From: Oscillatoriales cyanobacterium
GTDB taxonomy: Bacteria > Cyanobacteriota > Cyanobacteriia > Cyanobacteriales > Microcoleaceae
Assembly: GCA_004293365.1 (NCBI GenBank)
Contig: RDYN01000012.1
Coordinates: 55,533-119,532 of the forward strand
DNA length: 64,000 nucleotides
Reading direction: 5' to 3'
Shown: in pieces, positions 27,618 to 36,549 of the stretch
Layout of the letters: each line of letters begins with the position of its first letter
How positions within the stretch are numbered: position 1 is the first letter of the stretch
Notes under the pieces: model-generated
What the model was told of the DNA's origin: nothing
Seen by the model: only the letters and a program-made list of their open reading frames with translations
Database searches by the model: none
Position numbers and translations under genes: made by a program

Positions 27618-28964
27618 TCAGCCGCGATACTGCACCCGATAAATCCGATTATTGGCTTCCTCAGTAAACAATAAACTCCCATCAGGTAAAACCAGCAAAC
27701 CAACAGGCCGCCCCCAAGTTTTCGGGCCCGACGGATCTGTGAGAAAACCAGTCAGAAAATCCTCATAATAACCTTGAGGGCGTCCCGTCGCCGCATTAAA
27801 AGGTACAAACACGATTTTATAACCCGTTCCTGCATTGCGGTTCCAACTGCCGCGAAACGCCACAAATGCTCCGTTAAAAAATCTTTTAGGAAACGTTTTC
27901 CCGTCGTAAAACTGAAGTCCCAAAGCCGCAGAATGCGCCTGAAACAACACATCTGGCATTAATGTTTTAGCTGCTAAATCAGGCCGATCGCTATTTCCAT
28001 TTTTGACGTGGCGCGGGTCGAGCAAATTCGGCTTAAAATAAGCGTAAGGCCAGCCGTAAAACTCGCCTTGACGAATTCTTGTCAAGTAATCCGGCACCAA
28101 ATCATCTCCCAAGCCGTCGCGCTCGTTGACTGTAGTGTAGAGTTGATTGGTTTTCGGGTGAAAATCCAATCCCACCGGATTTCGCAAACCGGAAGCAAAA
28201 GTTTGCGGGTTTGTACCGTCCAAATTCATGACTTGCACCGACGCCCTCGGCAAGGGTTCGGAATCGGCATTAGATTGGGAACCAACTGATACGAAAAGTT
28301 GGCGGTTATTTGGAGAAGCGACAACATTTCGCGTCCAGTGTTGGTTGTAGCCGCCGCCCGGTAAATCGGCAATTTTTTGACCAGTACCTGTTAATTGTTC
28401 CTGCCCTTTTGTGTAGGGAAATCGGCGGACTTCGGCGGTGTTTCCCAGGAAGAAATAGCGATCGGCAAAAGCCATACCAAAGGGAATATTTAAGCCGTTT
28501 TGGGCGCTAGCAAAAGTCATGTTCACCTCAGCAACGCCATCACCGTTGGCATCGCGCAGCAGCCTAATCCGATTCTGCCGGGTTTCTGTTACCAAAACAT
28601 CCCCTGTCGGCGTCAAAGCCAGCCATCGGGGAGCATCTAAATTGTCAGCAAAAACGTTGACGACAAAGCCAGGAGGCACTTGCAGCACTGGCGATGGGGG
28701 AATCGGTACTACTTGAGGAGGTTTCGAGGCGCTTTCTGTGGCGAAAGGCCGCGGCAAAGCAGTTGCAACAATGCGGATCGGCTGCGGGGAAAGCGGTTTG
28801 GTCGGTACAATTTGAGTTGTGCGAACATTTGTCAGCGGTGCAACGGAGGGAATTTGCGACAGCGGACTTGGTGCGGGTACGGGAGTCGCTGTGGCATCGG
28901 TAGCTCGATCGCACGCAACCAGCGGTAACAGCAGAATTAGCAGCAAGAAACGCAGGTAATACAT
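27618..28964 (-). CDS. PQQ-dependent sugar (sorbosone) dehydrogenase-like lipoprotein
   Basis: The 448-residue protein has a lipoprotein signal (FLLLILLLPLVAC, Cys at about 18), a Pro/Thr-rich linker to about residue 90 and a six-bladed beta-propeller. Propeller signatures include VNVFADNLDAPRWLALTPTG, NIPFGMAFADRYFFLG, FASGLRNPVGLDFHPKTNQL and GRPVGLLVLPDGSLLFTEEA with the end NRIYRVQY. It belongs to the L-sorbosone/glucose dehydrogenase family, attached to a membrane facing the periplasm. Whether it uses PQQ is not known; many cyanobacterial members have no proven substrate. Confidence 0.88.
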   Translation of the reverse strand: MYYLRFLLLILLLPLVACDRATDATATPVPAPSPLSQIPSVAPLTNVRTTQIVPTKPLSPQPIRIVATALPRPFATESASKPPQVVPIPPSPVLQVPPGFVVNVFADNLDAPRWLALTPTGDVLVTETRQNRIRLLRDANGDGVAEVNMTFASAQNGLNIPFGMAFADRYFFLGNTAEVRRFPYTKGQEQLTGTGQKIADLPGGGYNQHWTRNVVASPNNRQLFVSVGSQSNADSEPLPRASVQVMNLDGTNPQTFASGLRNPVGLDFHPKTNQLYTTVNERDGLGDDLVPDYLTRIRQGEFYGWPYAYFKPNLLDPRHVKNGNSDRPDLAAKTLMPDVLFQAHSAALGLQFYDGKTFPKRFFNGAFVAFRGSWNRNAGTGYKIVFVPFNAATGRPQGYYEDFLTGFLTDPSGPKTWGRPVGLLVLPDGSLLFTEEANNRIYRVQYRG

Positions 28965-29024
28965 AGCAGCGATTTCTCAACAATTGCTTGACAGTTATCT
29001 TATTGTAACTGCTCTGAAAAAGCG

Positions 29025-29048
29025 AAGCCACCGCGCGCGCGGTGGCTT
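29025..29048 (-). terminator. Terminator for the Pro-rich secreted protein gene
   Basis: A perfect 24-base palindrome (AAGCCACCGCGC and its complement) is followed, in the - direction, by CGC and five T residues. It lies 23 bases after the stop codon of the gene at 29071-29568. Confidence 0.75.
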
Positions 29049-29070
29049 AATTCTGGTTAGAAACCTAGTT

Positions 29071-29568
29071 CTACCAAAGTCCTCTCACAGGAGGAGCTGG
29101 ACGGGGAGCGGGCATCGGACGCGGAGCCGGAGCGGGAGCCGGACGGGGAACTGGGCGGGGAGCGGGAGCCGGACGCGGTGGCGGTTCAGGGGCCGGACGC
29201 GGTGCCGGAGCGGGGGGACGAACAACTGTGGTAGAGACTACTTTATAATCGGGGATCACGACGAGCCTTTCTACCTGATCTCCGGCTACGGTGGCTCGGA
29301 CTTTCATTCCCGGTACCAGGGACGTAATTCTCAGGATACATCTTTGAATCCTGAGAGTCCTGTAGGGCCCGCTTTCTGGGCTAATTGTTACGATGTCGCC
29401 GACAATATTTTTGACAAAACCCACAAGGGTTTGAGCGTTTGCTGTTGTGGTGCTCTGCGTTTGGGCTATTTCAATTGGAGGGTTGGCCATCGCAGGATTC
29501 ACTGAGACAGCCGATATTAGTACCGACAGGGTTGCACCTGTAAATAATTTGAGCTTCTGAAGACGCAT
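29071..29568 (-). CDS. Secreted protein with Pro-Ala-Arg-rich tail
   Basis: The 165-residue protein has a signal peptide (LFTGATLSVLISAVSVNPAM, cleavage after AMA). A small beta-rich domain follows (about 40-110: AQTLVGFVKNIVGDIVTISP, GMKVRATVAGDQVERLVVIP). The tail of about 45 residues consists of PAPAPRP-type repeats. Such tails occur in wall- or matrix-associated proteins. The function is unknown. The repeat-encoding DNA is GC-rich compared with its surroundings. Confidence 0.78.
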   Translation of the reverse strand: MRLQKLKLFTGATLSVLISAVSVNPAMANPPIEIAQTQSTTTANAQTLVGFVKNIVGDIVTISPESGPYRTLRIQRCILRITSLVPGMKVRATVAGDQVERLVVIPDYKVVSTTVVRPPAPAPRPAPEPPPRPAPAPRPVPRPAPAPAPRPMPAPRPAPPVRGLW

Positions 29569-29720
29569 TGAAACCTCACATTAACTGCTATTTAGGGTCG
29601 GGCTTGCTTCCGCTGCGCGAAAGTCCCAACCTTTAAACCTAATCCAGTTTAATCCCCGGAGTAGTAAATTTAGGACAATCTCACAAAAAGTTTATCGAAC
29701 AAGTTTTGAAAGACTAAATT

Positions 29721-29996
29721 CTACATCATAAGTTCCCTAGTTACAAGAAGTTCAGTGCTTCGCATCTCTAGAGTGTCGGCGTGATATATTGAGTTTGTTC
29801 GATCGACCGTTTGCATTTTTTTGCGCCCCTCTAACTGTTGCGGCACGGGCGGGAAACTCTGCCAAAAGACAGATTGTGCTTGCCGGATGCAGCAGCGCCA
29901 CAGTTTCAATTTGCGATCGTCAGTCTGCCACAGATAAAAAAATCCAATGAGTCGGAGGTAAAATTCAATCATTGACTTACACGATTTACCCATCAA
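29721..29996 (-). CDS. Doubtful small ORF
   Basis: A 91-codon frame (MMGKSCKSMIEFYLRLIGFF...) lies in an otherwise gene-poor region. It has no recognised motif and a composition rich in Trp, Cys and Arg that looks non-coding. I include it only to describe the region. Around it (29569-30130) I see no other gene. Confidence 0.2.
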   Translation of the reverse strand: MMGKSCKSMIEFYLRLIGFFYLWQTDDRKLKLWRCCIRQAQSVFWQSFPPVPQQLEGRKKMQTVDRTNSIYHADTLEMRSTELLVTRELMM

Positions 29997-30130
29997 CCGG
30001 ATTTGTTCGCGAAAATCTCTCGCCGAGCGCCACCGTTAGCCGTATAAAATCCCGGTTTAATTGGTATTAATGCGTAAGTTTTGTGTTGAGTTATATCATT
30101 TCCGGTCAATTACCCGCAATAAAAAATATT

Positions 30131-30258
30131 GTTTGTAGTGAGGACTTTAGTCCGCATCTAATTTTAAGGACTAAAGTCCTCACTACAAACCTATATTGTT
30201 TGTAGTGAGGACTTCAGTCCGCATCTAATTTTAAGGACTAAAGTCCTCACTACAAACC
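30131..30258. repeat. Two tandem copies of the dispersed palindrome
   Basis: GTTTGTAGTGAGGACTTTAG, loop (TCCGCATCTAATTTTAA) and GGACTAAAGTCCTCACTACA, then a spacer CTATATT and a second, nearly identical copy with TTCAG in place of TTTAG in the first arm. They indicate recent tandem duplication. Confidence 0.9.
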
Positions 30259-30330
30259 TATATTGTGGTAGTTAAATAAGTTATAATTTGTGTAATTGAA
30301 ACTAAAAACTGAGCAGGGCATTTACACTAA

Positions 30331-30357
30331 AAAAGCCATCTCTAAATTTTGGCTTTT
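30331..30357. terminator. Hairpin upstream of the L,D-transpeptidase gene
   Basis: AAAAGCCA (30331-30338) pairs with TGGCTTTT (30350-30357). The T-rich end on either strand would suit a terminator or an attenuator in the leader of the next gene (start 30430). The role is uncertain. Confidence 0.4.
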
Positions 30358-30429
30358 CGGTGGAGTTTGCGGATAATTAGATAAGGACATTTGTAGGAAC
30401 TGCTGGTGAGGAGTTTAGCGAACAAAATA

Positions 30430-31062
30430 ATGGTGAACAGCAAATTTTTATTTAACAACTTAATTGCGATCGGTTTGAGTGCAGCGGCGCTGTCTGTTGC
30501 CTTACAGCAGCAAGCGACTGCCGAACCTGCGGCTAATTTGAGCAATAGTGCGATCGCCCAGCGCTCAAAATCCGAGGTAAAATTGCCAAATCTCGGAGTT
30601 CCAGAATTGCCACCATTGGGCGAACCGTCTCGGTATATTCCCCAGGAACCAAACGCGCCGGAAAATGCCATTGAGGAAGTGCGTTTAGTGCTGAGATTGC
30701 GAGAACGCCGGGTCTATGTTTACCGCAAAAACAAGGTGCAAGCCAGTTTCCCGGTGGCTGTGGGAAAAGGTGGCTGGGAAACTCCTACAGGCAATTTTAA
30801 AATTACACACATGATCAAAGATCCAGTTTGGGAACACCCTTGGACTGGAGAACTTGTACCCGCAGGGCCGGATAATCCTTTGGGGAGTAGGTGGATTGGG
30901 TTTTGGACGGATGGTAAGAATGTGATTGGTTTTCATGGTACTCCGAATCCAGAGTCGATCGGGCGAGCGGCTTCTCACGGTTGTGTCAGAATGTTTGATA
31001 AAGATGCCCAAGCTTTATTTGAGAAAGTCGCAGTGGGTACGCCGGTGATAGTCGAGAAGTAA
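30430..31062 (+). CDS. L,D-transpeptidase (YkuD domain), secreted
   Basis: From the Met at 30430 the protein has 210 residues: a signal peptide (FLFNNLIAIGLSAAALSVAL), a Pro-rich linker and a YkuD domain from about 85. The catalytic motif is present: GFHGTPNPESIGRAASHGCV with the nucleophile Cys followed by RM. YkuD enzymes form 3-3 peptide cross-links in peptidoglycan or attach proteins to it. The earlier start at 30406 has no better ribosome site. Confidence 0.92.
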   Translation: MVNSKFLFNNLIAIGLSAAALSVALQQQATAEPAANLSNSAIAQRSKSEVKLPNLGVPELPPLGEPSRYIPQEPNAPENAIEEVRLVLRLRERRVYVYRKNKVQASFPVAVGKGGWETPTGNFKITHMIKDPVWEHPWTGELVPAGPDNPLGSRWIGFWTDGKNVIGFHGTPNPESIGRAASHGCVRMFDKDAQALFEKVAVGTPVIVEK

Positions 31063-31086
31063 TTAGGTTTGTAGTAAGGTAATTAG

Positions 31087-31213
31087 GTTTGTAGTGAGGA
31101 CTTTAGTCCTCAGAAAAGAAAGGACTAAAGTCCTCACTACAAACCTGTAATTAGGTTTGTAGTGAGGACTTTAGTCCTCAGAAAAGAAAGGACTAAAGTC
31201 CTCACTACAAACC
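31087..31213. repeat. Two copies of the dispersed palindrome between convergent genes
   Basis: Two near-identical copies with the short loop AGAAAAGAAA are separated by TGTAATTAG. They lie between the stop codons of the L,D-transpeptidase and the TPR gene, so they may serve as a bidirectional terminator. Confidence 0.9.
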
Positions 31214-31221
31214 TGGATCGT

Positions 31222-33090
31222 TCAAATAGATTGCTGGTATTTTTTCAACAATTCCGGGATATAATCGTAGCCGTCAACACCGATCGCCGGAATGATATTG
31301 GGACGACTTTTAGCCAAAGACTGTTTAAAAGCTTCCGCCCCCATTTGTCCCCGCAAAATCGTCAGCAAACCAGCCGATTGACGCCATTCCATCGCCCCAA
31401 TTTGTTCCAAAGTATACATTCCCAAACAGCCAGCAAATATCGCTTGTTCTAGCTCATTCAGGCTGTAATAAGCTTGAGCCAAATAAGCCAAATTCAAACC
31501 TTGCAGATATAAGTCGCCGGAAAATTGAGCAGCTTGCCAACCTTTGACCAAATACTCGATCGCACCGGCAGCATTTTCCAGAGCAATTTTAGCAATCCCG
31601 AGGCTGCTAGAGCAAAAAGCTTGACTTTGCCTGTCTCCCAATTTCTCCGATAATAACAAGCCTTGCTCCAAATAACTAATAGCACTTTCGTAAATTTCCG
31701 GTTCCACCTCCTCCAACTGCCGCGCTTGAAACACCTCGCTGTAGCCCAAATTAGCCAGGGCGTTCGCCTCACCTTGCCGCTCTCCCGCTTGCCGTGCCAT
31801 AATCAAAGCCCGCTGACTGTAATTAATCGCTTCCTGATAATTTTTTTGAGCCACATAATTGCGGCTGATGTGATTGAGATTGGCAACTTCGCAAGCTTTA
31901 TCTCCTTCCATGCGGGCAATTTCCAGGGATTGCTTGTGCAGCAAGATCGATCGTTCGTAGGCGCCCGCCGCCTGCATCGAATAACCCAAAAGCGTCAAAA
32001 TCCGAGCCTTCGCTTGAGTACCTTCAACGCGGCGTAGCGGTTCATCTAAATAATCCAAAGTATGCCGCAAAGCTTTACCGTCAAACGAAGCAAAAATCCC
32101 GCCATAAAGCGGAAAGTATTCCCGCTGAGAAAAAGTGCGTAAAATTTGCAAAGTCACTTGAAAACAAGCATTTGCCAACTGTTCGCCGCTCTTAGTAGAA
32201 TTATTAAATCCACTAGCTAGCTGACTCCAAATTACCGAAAAAGTAATGTAAGTAGAAATCGAAGCTTTTGTGGACACCTTGGAATCATAAACTTGCTTGT
32301 CAAACCACGTTACCAAAGCCCGTTGCAAACACTGCAAAATAATCGCCAATTCCAGCAATGTACCTAATTCTACATTAGATTGCTTGGCTGCAAATTCAAC
32401 GATAGAATCACCCCTGGCAATAGTCTGCAAAAGAGCGTTAGCAAAGGCACTATTCACTTTTTTTGCCCAAAAAGCCCAAGGCCCATTTTGTTCGGGACTG
32501 CCGGCGAATCCTAGCTGCTGCGGCTGATAAATCCAGCCGACGAGTTCCGGTTCCAAACGCTGCCAAGATTCTAAACCTTTGGCAATCCCGGCGGTAATTT
32601 GCTGCAAATCTCGCTCGGTTTCGGGATTGGTAGTTTGCAGCATTTGTTGGTGTACGGATTTCGACAATTGCTGCAATTGATCGAGAGTCAGCGGATGTTC
32701 TTTATTGGGATCGATTATTTGGAAGATTGCCAGGAGGCGGCTGTTGGATTCGGCGGTAAGAATTTGTTGGATGGAGGATGCGATTTCGCGATCGACGCGG
32801 TTATCCTTCTGCCAGCGTTCCCATTCTCCTTGGATGGTTTTTAGCGCTCTGAGGCTGCGATTTGCCTTGGCTTGTTTGATTTCGTCTTTTTCATTTCTGA
32901 GCAGGTTGTCGGTGGCATCGAGGCGTTCGCCGAAACAGCGTTCAAAGATTTCGCCGGTGCCGGTGCCAATGTCTTGCACCAACATTTGATATACTTGTTC
33001 TTTCGAGCGAATTTGACCTTTGAGGGTGATTTCGACAATTTTATCGATCAGTGCTAGGTAGCGATCGCGCAATGAAGTAGATTCTGGCAT
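31222..33090 (-). CDS. Tetratricopeptide-repeat protein
   Basis: The 622-residue protein has a charged helical N-terminal part (about 1-330) with no named domain and a C-terminal TPR array (about 355-600). TPR blocks include LTLLGYSMQAAGAYERSILL, EVANLNHISRNYVAQKNYQE, EANALANLGYSEVFQARQLE and LNLAYLAQAYYSLNELEQAI. The end (LRGQMGAEAFKQSLAKSRPN) is typical of cyanobacterial TPR proteins. There is no signal or membrane segment. It probably acts as a protein scaffold; partners are unknown. Confidence 0.88.
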   Translation of the reverse strand: MPESTSLRDRYLALIDKIVEITLKGQIRSKEQVYQMLVQDIGTGTGEIFERCFGERLDATDNLLRNEKDEIKQAKANRSLRALKTIQGEWERWQKDNRVDREIASSIQQILTAESNSRLLAIFQIIDPNKEHPLTLDQLQQLSKSVHQQMLQTTNPETERDLQQITAGIAKGLESWQRLEPELVGWIYQPQQLGFAGSPEQNGPWAFWAKKVNSAFANALLQTIARGDSIVEFAAKQSNVELGTLLELAIILQCLQRALVTWFDKQVYDSKVSTKASISTYITFSVIWSQLASGFNNSTKSGEQLANACFQVTLQILRTFSQREYFPLYGGIFASFDGKALRHTLDYLDEPLRRVEGTQAKARILTLLGYSMQAAGAYERSILLHKQSLEIARMEGDKACEVANLNHISRNYVAQKNYQEAINYSQRALIMARQAGERQGEANALANLGYSEVFQARQLEEVEPEIYESAISYLEQGLLLSEKLGDRQSQAFCSSSLGIAKIALENAAGAIEYLVKGWQAAQFSGDLYLQGLNLAYLAQAYYSLNELEQAIFAGCLGMYTLEQIGAMEWRQSAGLLTILRGQMGAEAFKQSLAKSRPNIIPAIGVDGYDYIPELLKKYQQSI

Positions 33091-33155
33091 AAGTTATTTT
33101 TAGTTAATAAGTTTTTATTGACACCGCGAGCCGTATTGCAGGCTGCTACTTAATT

Positions 33156-33992
33156 TTACAGATCGTCTGGGTTAATGCCCATTCCTCGCAGGCGATCGGC
33201 CAATCGATTTGCTCGATCCCTTTCTGATTCAGCCCGCTGCCTTTCTGATTCAGCTTGCTGTCTTTCAATTTCAGCTTGCTGCCTTTCAAATTCAGCTCGT
33301 TGACTTTCCAATTGAGCTCGCTGTCTTTCAAATTCTTCAGGAGTCGGAACTAAATTCCCATTAATATCATACCAGCGCAGCCACAACCTTTCATTTTGCA
33401 GGAAAGCACCTTGCCACAAACCTAAACTTAACTGGATTTCCGGTATCCAAAATCGCGAACCTGTTAACACTTGTTCGCGGTAACGGTTGCCAATCAAGCG
33501 AAAAACTCTCAATTGATTGTTATATTTACTAAACACAAAGTAATAAGGAATCTTCAAAATCCTCTCGTAAACCTGCCACTTAGTCGGAGGTTTGTTTGGT
33601 TCCGATTCTGTGAAACCTAAATCTTCATCCTCCGTACCTGGTGACAGAAATTCTATCGCAATTAAAGGACTTACCACCTCATCCCAAATCACGTAACTTT
33701 GGCGCAAGTCTCTGTCTTGGTAAAATCTCGAAACGCCTACAACTAAATACCAATCGGGTCTTTTATACCAATTGAGGTGGTTGGAGTCGTAGTATAGATT
33801 CAGATCGCTGGCAGAGAATACGCGATCGGCTGGATAATTAGGGGGAATGCAGCTATCGCACAAAACTTGTGCTTGCAAGCGGTGATATTCGTCAGGCAAA
33901 CCAGGCTCCTCCGGGTCTTCACTGGGTAGATCGTACATCGTCGGTAGCACTTTTGCTTGGGAAGGCTGCGGGTCGTGTTTGTATGCAGTCAT
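33156..33992 (-). CDS. Uma2 family (DUF820, PD-(D/E)XK-like) protein
   Basis: From the ATG at 33992 the protein has 278 residues. The Uma2 core (about 40-190) has LYYDSNHLNWYKRPDWYLVV, then PLIAIEFLSPGTEDEDLG with the family's acidic and Lys positions. A C-terminal coiled coil (about 225-270) consists of repeated ERQQAE/SERQRAE units. Uma2 proteins are very numerous in filamentous cyanobacteria and of unknown role, though the fold is that of restriction-type nucleases. It starts four bases after the NACHT gene stop, so the two are cotranscribed. The longer frame into the NACHT gene is not real. Confidence 0.88.
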   Translation of the reverse strand: MTAYKHDPQPSQAKVLPTMYDLPSEDPEEPGLPDEYHRLQAQVLCDSCIPPNYPADRVFSASDLNLYYDSNHLNWYKRPDWYLVVGVSRFYQDRDLRQSYVIWDEVVSPLIAIEFLSPGTEDEDLGFTESEPNKPPTKWQVYERILKIPYYFVFSKYNNQLRVFRLIGNRYREQVLTGSRFWIPEIQLSLGLWQGAFLQNERLWLRWYDINGNLVPTPEEFERQRAQLESQRAEFERQQAEIERQQAESERQRAESERDRANRLADRLRGMGINPDDL

Positions 33993-33996
33993 AAGA

Positions 33997-36549
33997 TTAC
34001 CCGGGCGAGACGGCTTGAGGAGGTTGAGGCGGTACGGTAATGGAGACATTATAGCGCGCTGCGATTTCTTTTGGCAGAAAATCGGTATCCTTTGCACCGG
34101 GAATCTTGGCCAAATAACAATCACGAACTGCTAACATAAAACCTTTAATTGCCTCGGGCGAATTTTGAAAGTCTGCATCTATTAGAAAATCGCGCCACTT
34201 GCTTTCATCTTCACCATAAATATCGACTAAATGCAATCCTGCTAAATACTCGGCTACGGGGTCAAGTACAAAGCGGATATTCTCTTGGCTGGGAAGGTTC
34301 GTTTGGATGAGGTGGAGTTTTTCTTCGAGATAGTTGAGGCGTTGTTCTGCATTTTGTGAATTTAAGACAGATAGCACATTGATGGCATCTTTAATCTTAG
34401 TGCTAGCGGGTCGATAAGTTAGTTTCAGGCATTCCCAAGCCAGCAATTGAGCATCTTCATAAACGGTGCGATTTGTCAATTTATGCTCTGCCACATCCCG
34501 GTTGAGTTGCTTCAGGTACTCCAGCATCAAATCTGGTATGTTTTGAGGTAAATATTGATCTTTGACTCCTTCCATTTTAGCGATTAATACATCTGCATAC
34601 AGTTTGGCAAACAATACAGTTGTACTTCTGCCTTGAATTCTGATTTCTTCTAAAAGTTTAGCCAAATCGCCGCAGACATAATGAAATTGCGAACCGTTGA
34701 AAAGATTCAGTTTACCTAGCTTATCCAAGTATTTTTCCATAAAAGCTGATAGCTCAGAACCTTCTATTCGCAGCGGGTGAATCGTTGTTTTGGGGACGTT
34801 ACGCATTGTTGAATCTAGTCGCGAAGTCACAACCAAAGCATTGACGGGAAAATCGGGAGAATTAGGGTTGATTTCCTTTTGAGTTGCTTCTGCCATTTCT
34901 GAAAAATGGTCGGTAATTACCAGGATACGGCGCTGTTGCAGCAAGTGTTGCAGCAGTTCTCGATCGATGGGGGTAGGATGGTTGCTGATAGATTTTAGCT
35001 GACCGCTTATGGCTTCCAAGAACGGATGTTTGGCTGCGAGGAATTCACTTTCTAGTTCTTCGATCAGAATTGGAATCATCAGGTGTTTGCAGAGGCGTTT
35101 GGTTTTATCTGCTGCCATTGCCCTATCTGCAATTTGACAAGCGATGCTAGTTTTGCCGATGCCGCCTTCACCCCATATCAGCAGGCAAAATCGCTTTTTG
35201 GTGAAAATTGATTGCAAATCTTCGCCCCTGAGTTGAGGTACTTTTTTGTCATCTAATTCAAAAGCAACTGGGATGTAAGTAGCGCGGCTTTTGACTGTTG
35301 GGTTTTGGAAAAATTGTTCGCGGACTGTTTTGATGTGGGCCCAAACCCAGGCATCTAGAACTCTGGGACGGTAAAGAAAAAAACTGAAAAAGGTAAGGTC
35401 GCGAATTCGCACCGGAGCACCGCCCAATGTTTCAGGTAGTTTGAATTCATAGGGTTTGAGTGCATCGTTGATTCGCAGCAGCCATAGGGGACGCAGCCGC
35501 AGGATTGCGAACCAAAGGGAGGGGAAGAAGATTAGATAAATTATTGCTGCTGTTACCCATTGATTCTGGCCAATTAATTTGAATAACTTGGCGTTTTGTT
35601 CGGCCTTGAGAACATTGAGGTATACACGGAGATTTGCGATCGTCGATCGTGAGAAATCAGCTTTAGGTTCTGCCACAATTTTCAAGGCTGATTCTAAGTT
35701 TGATACAGCCTGATTTAACTCCTGTGAAGTTAGCATCTTTGCTTTTTCTTGAAGGCTAAGAGCAATATTCACCAAGGCATCGGCGGTACTACTACGCACA
35801 TTTGAATCGGAGTCTTTCAGCAGGGGAATTAGCTGCGACACAGCAGTTTTAGATTCTGCACCGATACTCCCCAAAGCAGAGGCTGCACCATAACGCACAG
35901 TCAGATCGGAGTCTTTAAGCAAGGGAATTAGCTGCGGCACAGCAGCTTTAGATTCTGCACCGATTCTCCCCAAAGCATAGGCTGTAGTGCTACGCACATT
36001 TGCATCGGAGTCTTTAAGCAGGAGAATTAGTTGTGGCACAGCAGTTTTAGCTTTTGCACCGATAATCCCCAAAGCAGAGGCTGTACTGCTACGCACATTT
36101 GCATCGGAGTCTTGAAGTAGGGGAATTAGCAGGGGAATTAGCTGCGGCACAGCAGCTTTAGCTTCTGCACCGATACTCCCCAAAGCAGAGGTTGTACTGC
36201 TACGCACATTTGCATCGGAGTCTTGAAGTAGAGGAATTAGTTGTGGCACAGCAGTTTTAAATTCTGCACCGATACTCCCCAAGGCATAGGCTGTACTGCT
36301 ACGCACATTTGCATCGGAGTCTTGAAGTAGAGGAATTAGCTGCGGCACAGCAGTTTTAGCTTCTGCACCGATAATCCCCAAAGCAGAGGCTGTACTGCTA
36401 CGCACATTTGCATCGGAGTCTTTAAGCAGGGGAATTAGCAGGGGAATTAGCTGCGGCACAGCAGCTTTAGCTTCTGCACCGATTCTCCCCAAGGCAAAGG
36501 CTGCACTGCTACGCACCTCTGCATCGGAGTCTTTCAGCAGGATCTGCAT
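33997..36549 (-). CDS. HEAT-repeat / NACHT-type NTPase, C-terminal part of a frameshifted gene
   Basis: This 850-residue frame continues the gene that begins at 37168. It opens with seven to eight near-identical HEAT repeats of about 38-42 residues (LLKDSDANVRSSTASALGII type, to about residue 270). A membrane segment follows (WVTAAIIYLIFFPSLWFAIL, about 330-350). The P-loop NTPase comes next, with Walker A in LLIWGEGGIGKTSIA and Walker B in RRILVITDHF. The C-terminal helical region is like that of NACHT proteins. If a signal peptide leads the protein, the HEAT array would face the periplasm and the NTPase the cytosol, a receptor-like layout. The ligand is unknown. Confidence 0.82.
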   Translation of the reverse strand: MQILLKDSDAEVRSSAAFALGRIGAEAKAAVPQLIPLLIPLLKDSDANVRSSTASALGIIGAEAKTAVPQLIPLLQDSDANVRSSTAYALGSIGAEFKTAVPQLIPLLQDSDANVRSSTTSALGSIGAEAKAAVPQLIPLLIPLLQDSDANVRSSTASALGIIGAKAKTAVPQLILLLKDSDANVRSTTAYALGRIGAESKAAVPQLIPLLKDSDLTVRYGAASALGSIGAESKTAVSQLIPLLKDSDSNVRSSTADALVNIALSLQEKAKMLTSQELNQAVSNLESALKIVAEPKADFSRSTIANLRVYLNVLKAEQNAKLFKLIGQNQWVTAAIIYLIFFPSLWFAILRLRPLWLLRINDALKPYEFKLPETLGGAPVRIRDLTFFSFFLYRPRVLDAWVWAHIKTVREQFFQNPTVKSRATYIPVAFELDDKKVPQLRGEDLQSIFTKKRFCLLIWGEGGIGKTSIACQIADRAMAADKTKRLCKHLMIPILIEELESEFLAAKHPFLEAISGQLKSISNHPTPIDRELLQHLLQQRRILVITDHFSEMAEATQKEINPNSPDFPVNALVVTSRLDSTMRNVPKTTIHPLRIEGSELSAFMEKYLDKLGKLNLFNGSQFHYVCGDLAKLLEEIRIQGRSTTVLFAKLYADVLIAKMEGVKDQYLPQNIPDLMLEYLKQLNRDVAEHKLTNRTVYEDAQLLAWECLKLTYRPASTKIKDAINVLSVLNSQNAEQRLNYLEEKLHLIQTNLPSQENIRFVLDPVAEYLAGLHLVDIYGEDESKWRDFLIDADFQNSPEAIKGFMLAVRDCYLAKIPGAKDTDFLPKEIAARYNVSITVPPQPPQAVSPG

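Noticed and set aside
28008..28928. Open frames opposite the sorbosone dehydrogenase-like gene
   Set aside because: They are shadows of a well-conserved propeller protein, lacking ribosome sites and recognisable domains.
28984..29505. 173-codon frame with GSRTRSRSGSRTG-like repeats opposite the Pro-rich gene
   Set aside because: It is the complement of the PAPRP-encoding repeat; the - strand gene has a proper signal peptide and terminator.
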